Source: Musa acuminata AAA Group (Eukaryota > Streptophyta > Magnoliopsida > Zingiberales > Musaceae). Taken from it: 64,000 bases of DNA. The stretch spans positions 4,393,001 to 4,457,000 of the forward strand of contig NC_088357.1 of assembly GCF_036884655.1 (NCBI RefSeq), in the 5' to 3' direction. Below, piece by piece: positions 41,601-53,500 of the stretch (the first letter of the stretch is position 1; every line of letters begins with the position of its first letter). A program made the translations under genes and the position numbers. Below the pieces are notes generated by a model. The model worked only from the letters and a program-made list of their open reading frames with translations. It was not told where the DNA came from and searched no databases.

Positions 41601-44255
41601 TGTTAGAAATAGTGTAACCTTCCATTGTGAGAATATGACCAAGGATCTTTCCATTACCTGGTAATTCATGAATGTTTCGATCAGCTCCACAGTCTGAAAA
41701 GATCCCAATAAAGTTGACTGATACCTGAAAATAAAAGACAATCATAAAAGGATATAGGTTGTAAAAGCTTGAGAATCTAAACATGAGCACTTTGATATGA
41801 ACAAAGTTCCTATTAATAAGATAATAATACACAGTTTATCCACAAAAAATGTAGCTAATGAAGAGATCGAGAAATAATAATTTGAAATTATGTTTTTACA
41901 GGAATTTCCACCAAAAGCTCAGAACTCATTCTCCCGCAGGCCACAATTAAAACCTCAACAAAACATCAATACGAAAATTATATCAATGGATTCCAATCTG
42001 CAAAAGGTTCCAAGGGAGATTTGACAAGAGTGACGACTCTAGTTATCCAAGGCAAATCTAGAAATGGAAGTTTCCCATAAAAGGTAAATGGTAGACAAAC
42101 TTAAAGGAAGCCATTTCTGCACGTGAGTGACTTATAGCATAACAAAGTTATTTACAAGAGGTCAGATTTTCAGTGCAGATGATTGAACCAAAGATTGATA
42201 GAAGTTGAGGATGTTCCCAAAATGACTCATCACCATCCACCACAATGAAGTTCTGAGGGATCCTATGTAAAATCCCAAGCCGGTTTTACCTTACAGATGT
42301 ATCAGTTTTTGGCTATAATAGCAGCTTTGATCATATGTAAGATGATCGAACATTATAGGCAGAATGTGATAAAGAGCAATAATTTTACCAATATATTCTT
42401 GAGGATGAAGGCCCTATTAAATTGCTTATAAGGTGATTCAAAGGAAAGTTTTCCCACAACAAATGCTTCAACATTAAAAATACAAAACAATAATGCATAC
42501 CATCCGATGGTATTATTGTCGACATTGACCTCCCTTAAGCATCTCATCATTTCCAGCTGATAGTTGGCTCCATCTGCTTCAATCTCCTCATCTTCTTCCC
42601 GTATCTTTGACGGATGAACATAAAAATGAGAAAAAAAATATATTTTCCTTAAACATCACTGAATCATTATCATTTATTTGGTCTACGATTGATAAGTAAT
42701 CACTTCATACCGGGAAAGGAAAACAGTTGGTGACTTCAAGAACACTCCCAACATCCAAACCAAGAAGTTGACCTGTGACTAAAGCTGGTGAGAATTCATT
42801 GCAATGTTTGATTATCTTCAGAACAGCCTGCACAACATCAACCAGAGAATATACAGCCTGTTGGAAACTTCTTTCATCATGATAAATTAGCACCTGAAAG
42901 CAAGAACTTCCAGAACAATATCTTTACTTTACAATGAGAAAAACCGATCAGATACCAGGACGATATAAGAATTAATCATGGCCCATCCACCTTATGGGAC
43001 ATTGATTTGGGATTGAAGACAGTCAAAAAGCATCATCCATGTTCCAAATATATGAGGTCCATAACACATGCAATAATTATGTAAACAAAAACATAGTTTA
43101 AGTCAACAGTTTTGTAGGATAATTCAAAAGAATATGCAATAAGCCAATAACAGATGACTCTTTGCTCTTTCGAACAATGGATCCAGCACGAGAAAGGTTT
43201 AGGTGATTCTGAAAAAATCACTAGAAAGGTTTATCATATCCTTCTAACTCAAACTTGCAGCAAATACGATTGTCCATCAAATTTGTCAAAGGGGCTTAAG
43301 GTAAGGGCATGGTGTGTGCATGTGAACCATCATTTATATTTTTCTTTTACATGGTAAACTATATTGTGTTCTCCATACACGTGCCAAACAAACACACACA
43401 CGTAATACTTTCAATATATTATTTCTTTTGGCTACTGACAGTTCTGCCTAACAAATCCACCTCAACATCTTTGATACCATCAGAAAATCAACCTGACTAT
43501 ATCGACATCATAATTAGGTAAATCTTCAATGATATACTAATGTTCTAATGAATCCTTTTAACTCTTAGCAGCACCTGATGATCCATAGATCTTCCAGGGA
43601 ATGTACACACGGCAAACGGAATCCATTTATTCCAAAAACGAGGAAAAATCTAGCAAATCTTAAAGAACCAAAAACAGATAAAAGAGACTATTGAGCATGT
43701 CCACATGAAGTGCTCCTATTCCTTTTGATCATAACTCCAAAAAACTGAAAAACGAACTAAGAACTTGCTGTGATAGTACATATCAGAACACATATCTCAC
43801 CTCGGATACCAAACCCTAATTCTTGATTAACTTCTAATCGGAATTCCAAACTTCGATCCGAGATATAGATTACGAAAACCGATAACGCATCAAAGATAAA
43901 ACACAAGTTTAAAATCAAAACTCTAATTCTTGTTCGCGAAACAAGAATGAACGACGTTCCGAGTAAGAACCAAAACGAAAGATAAACAGAAAAACAAGAG
44001 TTGGTTCAAGATTTACCAGCCCTTCCATCTGAACAACTCGCAGAGGCGGCGCAATCTCCTCGGAGGAGGACACGGCTTGCAGGAAAGAACGAGCCATAGC
44101 TGCCAAAATCCGAACCCAACATCGAACTTTAGAAACAAGAAACTAGAAGCAGCCAAACAAATGCGATCTACCAATTGAAGATACTGGGGTCAAGGCAGAA
44201 AGAAAACGTTGAAGGAATCCACTAACAAAGACAAGATGAACTCACTGTTCGCCAT
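37706..44255 (-). CDS. Eukaryotic translation initiation factor 3 subunit H (eIF3h)
   Basis: Twelve coding exons (minus strand): 44255-44246, 44099-44017, 42827-42711, 42604-42501, 41724-41658, 40488-40355, 40266-40218, 40086-40015, 39909-39808, 39723-39656, 38920-38768, 37763-37706. They are in frame throughout and encode 338 residues, the usual plant eIF3h length. The N-terminus [13 protein letters not shown] is followed by an MPN domain (about 30-170, with [26 protein letters not shown] and [20 protein letters not shown]). A C-terminal helical region follows, with [20 protein letters not shown] and [20 protein letters not shown], ending in [14 protein letters not shown]. eIF3h is part of the cytoplasmic eIF3 complex; in plants it supports re-initiation after upstream ORFs. 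The first exon supplies only ATGGCGAACA before a GT donor; the frame and the similarity to the plant N-terminus (MATMARSFLQ type) support it. If that exon is wrong, translation would start at 44097 (334 residues). Confidence 0.96.
38560..38624. repeat. AT microsatellite in the last eIF3h intron
   Basis: An uninterrupted AT run of about 65 bp (about 32 units) between coding exons 11 and 12 of eIF3h. It is likely length-variable. Confidence 0.97.
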
Positions 44256-44674
44256 CGGAGAGGGAACGGGATTAGGGCACGGCACGACGAAAGGATGACT
44301 TGCAGCTCCACTGAGACGGTTCCCTGTTGCGAAGTCTGATGACGAGGGTTACTTGGCTTTTAAGTCCCGCGGAGTAGACCCCCCTTAAACGCTTCCTTTC
44401 GCGAAGAGGATTTGTGATGATGAGGGTTAGTTGGCCTTTAAGTCGAACGTGGAGTAGGATACCTTAACCTGTCTCGCCGTGGGCAACATCCAATTTCATT
44501 ATTATTATTATTATTAAGATGCTTTTAATATTACGATAATTTATTATCAAATAACAAAAAAATATATTACACCTTAGTATTTTCATAGGAATAATTATAC
44601 ATATTATAATTATCGACTACCAATAATTAGAAAATCTTAATAAAAGAAAAGAAAAATAAATATTATAGATTATC

Positions 44675-44747
44675 TGGAGATGCGGGGTATCGATCACCGT
44701 ACCTCTCGCATGCTAAGCGAGCGCTCTACCATCTGAGCTACATCCCC
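44675..44747 (-). tRNA. tRNA-Ala (anticodon AGC)
   Basis: On the minus strand the 73-nt sequence opens GGGGATGTAGCTCAG and has the D-loop A-box, an anticodon loop CTTAGCATG with AGC, and a B-box-like GATCGATACC. It closes with CATCTCC plus discriminator A. The acceptor stem pairs over seven positions with one G-U. A Pol III terminator-like T run lies within about 25 bases downstream. The T-stem 5' strand reads CGGTG where the usual plant sequence is CGGGG, giving one U-C mismatch in the stem. No intron is present. It is probably expressed, but the mismatch leaves function uncertain. Confidence 0.93.
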
Positions 44748-47566
44748 AGTATATATAATAATATCGCATAAAATATATATATAATCATTACATAGATTAT
44801 ATCCTCTTGCGAAAATATCTACCTTAAAGCTAATATATCGTTTTACGAAGTTGTCGCTCTCGCACTGTATGATGAAATGGGTGGGTTTCACTATAGTTCT
44901 TTAGTTATGTCGTTTTACTATTAGGTGGGAAGCACCTAAAGTTAAGTAGAGCAAAATTAACTGTAATGAACTTTTAGATTATAGTTGTGATGGGTGTCGA
45001 TTTTTTAGATTATGATAATACATATTGTGAAATATAGTTGATGGGGAGAAGACATTCATCATATGATATGTGGCCTTTGTGTGGTATCTAGGCTAGAAGG
45101 AGAAGATGAATGTCACTCTATCTTTCTACATGGACAATGATCAAAGATAACGATTACAAACTATCTCTTTTTTTTTGTCTACGCGAATAAAAGGTCGAGA
45201 GGAGGATACTAAAGGTGGTCAGAGATTGTCTTCCCACTTAATATTTTATGAATTATTATTTTTCTTTATGATTATATATAAAATCTCATATTCAACACGA
45301 TAAAATGGAGAATATCATCTTTGGACCACTTAGCGTCTACACTTACTTCATATTACTAACTTACATGTCGAATAAATCAAAAACTTTTGTCGATCTTGGT
45401 CTTCATGTAGATGACACCTTAGGTGCTCAGTATCTTCACCTTAGAGACACTTCATATAACCCTACACACATGAGTTTAGACTACGTTTGGTTGATCAGGA
45501 TATCAATAACATCTTTATGTAATAATAGTTAAAATTTACTGATGTATAAAAGCTTAGAAATTAATTTTGTTGACATTCTTCCCAACACTTTAAACATGAT
45601 GTTATTATTAAGGTAATACATGTTTTAGTGAGGAGATGAAATGACTAATTGATTAGTTATTAATAAAGAAAATATTTACCTCAATCATAGTTCAACATGT
45701 GATAATCTAACATGAGGAGACTCGAGTGATAATAAATAACGATGCTACTTAGATATTGACCAAATATAAAACATCATAACATATTTCACTCATATTGAAA
45801 TATTCATTTTAACTTGGCCAATTATAAAAGATTCATCGGACCATAGTAATCGAACCCAATAGTGTAATGAAATATTTATCACAAGCAAGTATGAAATAGG
45901 TTGTGTTAGGTAGTATCAGCCTAACAACATTCCTCGACGAAGATGATTAGATAACATAAAGAGTTGGGTGCATGTACAAATGCAAAATCCTTCATCAATG
46001 AAAGCGTGAAGGATGAGTGGATTTAGGGGAACCCGAACTCAACCTTAAGCAAATCAATATACAAACAAATATACCACTATGTTGGGTCAAAGGGATGTTG
46101 CCCAGGTCTAGATACCTATACCAAATACTCGGTTAAAATGGAGTATCAGACATGCATGTATTCTAAGTACTTTGAGGTTAAAAGACAAAATCTTTGTCCT
46201 ATAAGCCTTTCATGATTTGAAGATCTCTCGAGATCTTTAGACCTATCTTCATAAACATCCCAATGAGAAAGTTGAGATCCTTCTCAATCTCGAACTATTT
46301 GATGATGGGACTTCGACTCCCTTGGTGGCTAGTTAATTAAAAGATAGAGATTTTGATAAGAGAGAGGAAGAAATTTTTTTTTTATCCCCGTATGAGGAGT
46401 ATGAGGATGAGTGATAGTGCTTTAGAGAAAAAAATAAGGACCAAAGACATACAAAAATGAGCCTCATTATTGCATAAGTGGTCATTATAACTTAAGGGCA
46501 TCATCTCGGCTATCAAACATCTTATTAGTGACATTCTGCCTAATGACACCTCATTCGACGCAAGTCATTATATATGTCCTATTTTCATGCTTAACTTTTA
46601 TGCTCGTCAATTCTAATTCAATTATCATTTATTGAACCATTGACTAATGTAAGTATTGATCGAAGCTATACTTGAAATGTCATATGATATATAATTTTCA
46701 ACCTAAGTATCTAAAATGCACCCAATGTATTGTTATCGAGCTAAGCATTCAAATATATTCGAGCGTATTATTCTTGGACTAACCATTGAAAGTCTCTCAA
46801 TGTGCTCCCCTATAGCTAGATAAATGTATCTAGCATTAAAAGATGTTTGATTACTGTAATCTTATGAATCTTACTATCAATTCATTGAATCAATTCATAT
46901 TAATGAATCAAATCGATTCACTGAACCAATTTAAGTCAACCCCATCATTTTTATCAAATTCCTCAATTTCCTTCCTTCCATAATCCACGTTTCCTTCCTC
47001 TCCGAAGAATAAAAGGGAGATGGTGGGGGGGGAATAAAAAAGAAGCTAAGAATATCCAACCAAGTTGGATTCATTTTAATTTTAACATATAATAAGTTAA
47101 AAAAAGAAGGTATTTATTCATTTATGAAAAAAAGGGTAAACTCGGTACGGTTTGGTAAAAATCAGTTAATGGAAGTATTTATAAGTAAATATTATTGTAT
47201 CGCATCCGCCACGTGACCATCACGAGGTATCACCGCTTTCATTATATTTCCCTTTCCTTAAGTCGAGCAAAACCTTCGCCCCTCGTAACGTACATTACGT
47301 CCGTCTTCACCTGCCCACACGCATACTCTACCGTCTCCACGTTGCTTCGCCAATACCCTCTCGCCACATCAGACTCTCGGTTTCAGCACACGCTTCCGCT
47401 CGGCATTTACCCGCACGCGATCTTACCTCCCTCAACACCAGTTTGGTCCTTCCTCCCGTCCATCGTCTCTCTCAGATCCCAATCTCTCTCTCTCTCCGTC
47501 TGTTTGGAGGTTTCCGCCCCGCCCTCGTCTTCCCCTCGTTCCGTTACCGGCCCTAACCCTAAATCC
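44748..47566. other. Spacer upstream of the SEC24 gene
   Basis: AT-rich sequence with scattered short ORFs that resemble no family. An (ATT)n tract lies just left of the tRNA (44498-44517). A G-box CACGTG lies at 47210-47215, about 350 bases before the SEC24 start, and CT-rich tracts at about 47460-47505 look like its 5' leader. The open frame continues upstream of the SEC24 ATG without another in-frame ATG. No further gene is supported. Confidence 0.55.
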
Positions 47567-50500
47567 ATGTCGTCGTCTCCGCCTTTCGTCTCGGGACAAC
47601 CGCGGCCGCGACCCGGCTTCGCCCCATCGACCAATCCCAATGCCGCCGTCGCCACCTATAACCCCCAGATCGGCCGCTCCCCACCCCCCTCCAGTGCCCC
47701 CCGCGCCGCGTCGCCGTCGCCCTTCTCCGCCTCCTCCCTCCCCGGCCCCCCTCCCCCTTTCGCGTCTCGCCCGCCGCCGCAGGGCCCGGCTGTCTTGCCT
47801 CAGGGTCTGATCTCCAGCAACGGGCCTCCCGTTGCGGGCATCGCTTCGCAGCGGTTCCCTCCGCCGCCTCCTGTGCAGCAGACGCCGCCGGTGGCCGCCC
47901 CGGCGTCTATCAGGGCGCCTCCGCTGTCGGCTGCCCCTTCCCAGGCTCCAGGCGTCCAGTCGTTTCCCGGGAGCCCGCCTGCTGTTACTCCTGCATCGTT
48001 GCCGTTAATGGGATCGCCGGCCTCGCAGCCGTTTAGTAGGCCACCGCCAACGCATACACCGTTCGCTGGACCGCCAGCCTCGCAGCCACCCTTCGCTGGA
48101 CCGCGGACGTCGCAGCCGCCCTCGGCAGGACAGCCTACCTCACAGCCGCCCTTCCCGGGACCGACGACCTTTCAGCGGCCTTTCGCCGTACCGCCATCCT
48201 CTCAGCCACCCTTCGGCGGACCACCAACCTCACAGCCACCCTTCGCCGGGCCTCCAACCTCACAGCCACCCTTCGCCGGACCGCCAAACTCTCAGCCACC
48301 CTTCGGTGGACTGCCTTACACCGGGCCGCCAACCTCACAGCCATTTGGTGCGTCACCGACCGTGCAGCCGTTCACTGGGGCACCGTACGCAGGACGACCA
48401 TCCTCACCATCATATATGGGCCCACCATCTTCTCAACCATTTTCAGGGCCCCCAACTGCGGCCGCTCCTTTCGGGGCTCCGGCTTGGTCGTCACAGCCAC
48501 GGCAGGTCAGGGAATTTTGTAATCTGAATAAATCAAGATGCTCCCTCCATCTTGAATCTTAACTATTTGCAAATATGTGACTATTTATTTCTGTTTTCTT
48601 TTGTCGAGCAACTAAAGAATTAACTGATTTTGTTGTTCTTCTGGAACCTACTGGGTTGACACGATGCCCATCTTCATTATACTTTTCATTCACATTGTTC
48701 ATTACTTGGCTGTGTTTTCTCCAACTAGTTGATATGTGATTGAAGTTGACCTCAGGTTATTCTTGAAAATTGGTTTTAGGTGGCCCCATCCATGCCTGGT
48801 GCTGTGCAAGCGCCTCCTACAATGTTTGGCATGCCACCAAGCACGCCAGGCCAATCTATGCCTCCCATTCCACCTGCTTTGGGTCATTCGTCTCTTGCAG
48901 GTCCTCAGGCCTCAACACCATCAAAGGTAGATCCAAACCAAATTCCACGACCAATGCCAAGTTCCTCGGTCATACTCTTTGAGACTCGTCAGGGAAATCA
49001 AGCAAATGCTCCTCCGGTATTTCCTCAAGCTGTGATATTTGCATAGTAGTATTTTATTGTCGCTTATAGCTCATTTATAAATGATAACGAATTGTATAAC
49101 GAGATTGTTTTTATCTTGTTGATTTGTTTCCTTTGGTTGTTCTGACTTACTGCTGTTATTTGTTTAAGCCTGCAACTAGCAATTTCATTGTCAAGGATAA
49201 TGGTAATTGCAGCCCTCGTTTAATGAGGTGCACCATGAATCAGGTATGTTTTTTATTAACATCTCTTTTGTTGGTTCCTTATAATTACTTTGTTTTAGTT
49301 TTAAACAAGTTTATGTTGGTAGATACCATGCACCGGAGACCTTTTGTCTACATCTAGCATGCCTTTGGCATTGATGGTGCAACCGTTGGCACTTCCACAT
49401 CCTTCCGAGGAGCCCATCCAAGTAATGCACCTCTCTTCCCTTGGTCACTTAAAACATTTAGTGGCTAATGCTATTGTTCTAGGTATTTTAACTGAAGAAA
49501 GTAAGAATGGCTTCTCGCATTTTTTAGCATAACACCATGAAATCGAGTTATTCAATTGTTTTTGAAATCTTCTATTGTTGAGAGCAGGCTTAACATTTTG
49601 AATTTGCTGGTCATTTACTATGAACCTTTACTCTGAACTTCTCATGCCTATAGCTCTCAATACTTAGTGCATCACGAAGAACACCAAATACTAAGCAACC
49701 TGTACGGAAGTATCGAGTTTGAGTTGTCTTCTGAACACATTCCTGGAAGGGCTGCTCTTTGATGTGGATGGCTGAATTAGTGGCATGTTAACATGGATAG
49801 TGAAGGAGGAATTATGAGAGTTGATCTACAACAGAGATCAACTTTAAAAGAAATGTTTTATTAAAGAAAAACATCGCGTTTTGAAGAGAAGATTAAATGC
49901 AGGAACTGCTATTATAAATCAATAAGCTGAACTGTCCATTATGAAAAGAAAGAGAAATCTTGCAGGTTTGCACAACTGACAGTCACGGTGCAAAATAATT
50001 CAGCCTGTTTCATGCCCTGTCAGATAACATTTCATGGAAAACATTATATGAATTCATAGCAATTCTGTCTCGGCATTATCCCAGTTTTAATTAATTGTTT
50101 CTTCCTTATGCATAATTTTTTGATTGGAAGCTATGACAATATATATGTAGCTCTCATGGAAATTCTATGATGACCAGAGATCTCCAAAAGTTGTGTATTT
50201 GTGTGAATCTCAAGCCTTCTTGAAGCTCATTGATTTATCACAGATTGCTGCAATTTATACTTTTCTATCAAGTAGATGGGATTGGGGATACATTAGCCTT
50301 TCTCTTTGGAAGGCTAAAAGCTCTGTCTTCAGTTCATATATGAAATGTACTTTTCATTTTTCCTTATATGATCGAGATGGGACATGTGTCAAAGTCCATT
50401 GTTACATCTGATGTTTTATGATTGAGATCTTGTTCATAATTTGTTTGGTGCTATGTAAGATGGTCTAGTCTCTATCTTAACCGTCATAGTCAGTTTTTTC

Positions 50501-53500
50501 CCCTTAGCTATGTCCTTCCATAATGCTGCTATGATTTGAATACATGGTGACATAACCTAATCCTTCTGTTGGCTATGAGCAATGTTTGTTGTGTAATCTC
50601 TATATGTTTGTGTCTTTCTCCAATACTCTATATATTTATCCTGATACTAAGATGTCTCTACCTTTGTAGCCCGGAAAACATAACTGAATCACATTAAGAG
50701 TTGCTTTAGAAATTAATACAAGGAAGGCTAGTGGAAGCTAGTTTGCGAGCAAAAATTTGAAGCTAGGACATCCAATCAGAAAGTTTTTAGCAAGTTTGGA
50801 TCAAAACAATTTGTTCCTGTATTTTTATTAGAATTTGTAAACTATGGATGCTGCACTTTAAATAGGTATTCTTGCTGCTAAGGCATAACCTTGGTTGCGT
50901 ATAATTTAATTTGTCATGAAAAAAGGGCATCCTTTTATATGAAAAGTTATATTGTAGCTAAATTCATAAATATTGATGATTTTACTAAGCTTGCATTTGG
51001 TTTATGCACGTGGGCTAAAGAAGCAGATTTCTACTGTCATTTGCAGGGAAGAGAGGAAGTGTGTGTTTCTACTTATGAGTACTATTTCATTTGCTTTCTT
51101 TATGTCTGCATTCGTTTCTATTGTAATGTGTTGAATAAATAAGTGCTGACATTAACTTTAACCATTGGTTGATTGTTACTGACTTTGTTTCCAACCATTG
51201 GCAGCTTTGAAATTCTTGTTGATATGTTGGATAATATATTCACTTATTCTTATGTGGAAGCTTCATTATGCCAGAGGTATATTTTGACTTATCTAATTTA
51301 AGATCACTGAATTTCTATTTATTGTTTTGGGAATATAGATTGTGGACTTTGGTGAAAGTGGACCTATTCGGTGTTCTCGATGCAAAGGTTACATAAATCC
51401 TTATATGAGATTCATCGATCATGGACGAAGATTTGTTTGCAATTTATGTGGTAGGTTTTTAACTCTCAATTCAGTTAGATTGTGCTAGTCTCTTGCTTTT
51501 AAAAATTTTTCCTATTTCAATATCTCCACTTGAGCTCTGAATACACTTCTTTGCCTGTCTCTGTGCTGGATCCTTTTGCAGTATGCTTATATTGTAATCA
51601 TTTGAAAGTACTGGAGTGCTTATTATGATTATCCGCTGCACACCTTATTGTAATCATTTCAGGTTTCAATAGTTTTATTTATAACTTTTGTTTGCAGGCT
51701 TTACCAATGATACTCCGCGGGATTACTACTGTAATCTTGGACCAGATGGAAGACGCCGTGATGCTGATGAAAGGCCTGAACTTTGTAGAGGAACAGTTGA
51801 ATTTGTTGCTACCAGGGAATACATGGTTGGTGAAACTTTCATCTGTCTTCTAATGTAGTCTAGCTTTGTTTTTATTTGTCTTTATAGAATTGATATAGGT
51901 ACAGACACAAGCATTTCTTAAATTACTTCTTCCGGTTAAAAGATTGAATAGATTTCTTGGATTACTACTTTCAGTTAAATTTTTGTGTGTGGAGGATTTA
52001 TGCATAAAGATAGTGAATCCTATTCTGTGTGTGTGTGTGTGTGTGTGTGTACATATGTGTATATGTCTCCACCTCTCAATTCATCAAAACATTAGAATCA
52101 CTTTTTAAGCATCCAGAAGCAGCTGTCTGGGTCATATATTCTGCCACATCTGCATGTTTGTTAGGACATGATATGTGTAGTTCCCATATGTGCTCTGCCT
52201 GCATCCGAGTGGTTGACTCCTTATACAATTTTGGCAAATTTATGTGGAGAGAGCGGATGCCATATCCTAAAATTTATTATTGAAGTATTATATTTAGGTC
52301 TCACTTGGTTTAAAATTTGTTTTAAGCTATATGTTTGTCACCTTAAAAGAGGAGTCTTGATAATTGAGGTGGTGGAGTGTGTGATTATTGTTCATTTATC
52401 TGACCTTAGAGAGTGAATTAAGTGTTTTTATGCCTTCCGCTGTTTGTCCTCTATGACCTGTCTTTATATTCTACTCTTTGTTAATCTTTTCCCCCCTAGT
52501 CTTCTAGGTCAATTTATGTACCACTTCGTCTCTGCTTGCTTTTCTTCTCTATCTCTCTTCTACTTGTTCAAAATTAGTCATTCCTAAATAATTGAGATCT
52601 GATGCTTTCTTCTTGATGTTGTATTATCTTCCAATCATGCTGCATGCTGAGATTAACTCCCGTTTACCAGCTTATGCTTAGAAACTTGCGACATATAATG
52701 CTGGAATTTTCTTGCTTGCTCTTCTGCTAAAATTTCTTGGTCTGAAAATCTATACTGAAGTGGCTTCTTGTTGCTGTTATAACTCGTGTTTCCCGCGTGT
52801 CATGTTTTTTTTTTCTTGTGTCTGGTTATGACTTTTTTCCTTACTTTGAAATGTATATTTTTGCATCTTATGACATTTCCGTTATACTGTTAAAATTATG
52901 AAGGCCGACTTTCTTTTTATGATAGCACTTCCAAACCAATCTGAAAATTTCCTGCATTGCTGCATATGAACAAGACATTTTAGTGCCTTCATTTATTGAT
53001 GTGGTGCTATCTTGTTGAGGATGTGGTTCTATCTTGTTGAGGATGCATTGAAGTGACTGACACTAATGGCTTTAACTTTCTCACTTTTCTTTCTCTCGCT
53101 ATACTTATTTCATATTTTAAATGAACCAAGAGAGCCTCTGCCTACATTTTCACACAATAAAAGTAAAAAAAAAAAGATGAGTAAAAAGAATAAGTAAACA
53201 GTGGCTGTTCATCAACTTAGCTATTTTTTTAAAGTCCTTATTTTGATCTTAGTGCTATATGCCTCTTTGGCCACTTGAAGAAAATCCTTTACATAAAGAA
53301 AAAATGTCGGAAAATTAATTTTTTCTTCCCGGGATCGGTTATATTCTTTGTGTGCAAAATGCAAAAGCATTTACAACTGTCATGTCACAATAAAACATTA
53401 TATGTTTCTTCTGTGGGATCGTGTTAATTTTTGCAATGATCATTTGGTTTCAGGTTCGTGATCCAATGCCTGCCGTCTTTTTCTTCCTCATTGATGTTTC

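Noticed and set aside
47195..47566. Upstream in-frame extension of SEC24
   Set aside because: The open frame has no ATG before 47567 and reads as promoter/leader sequence.
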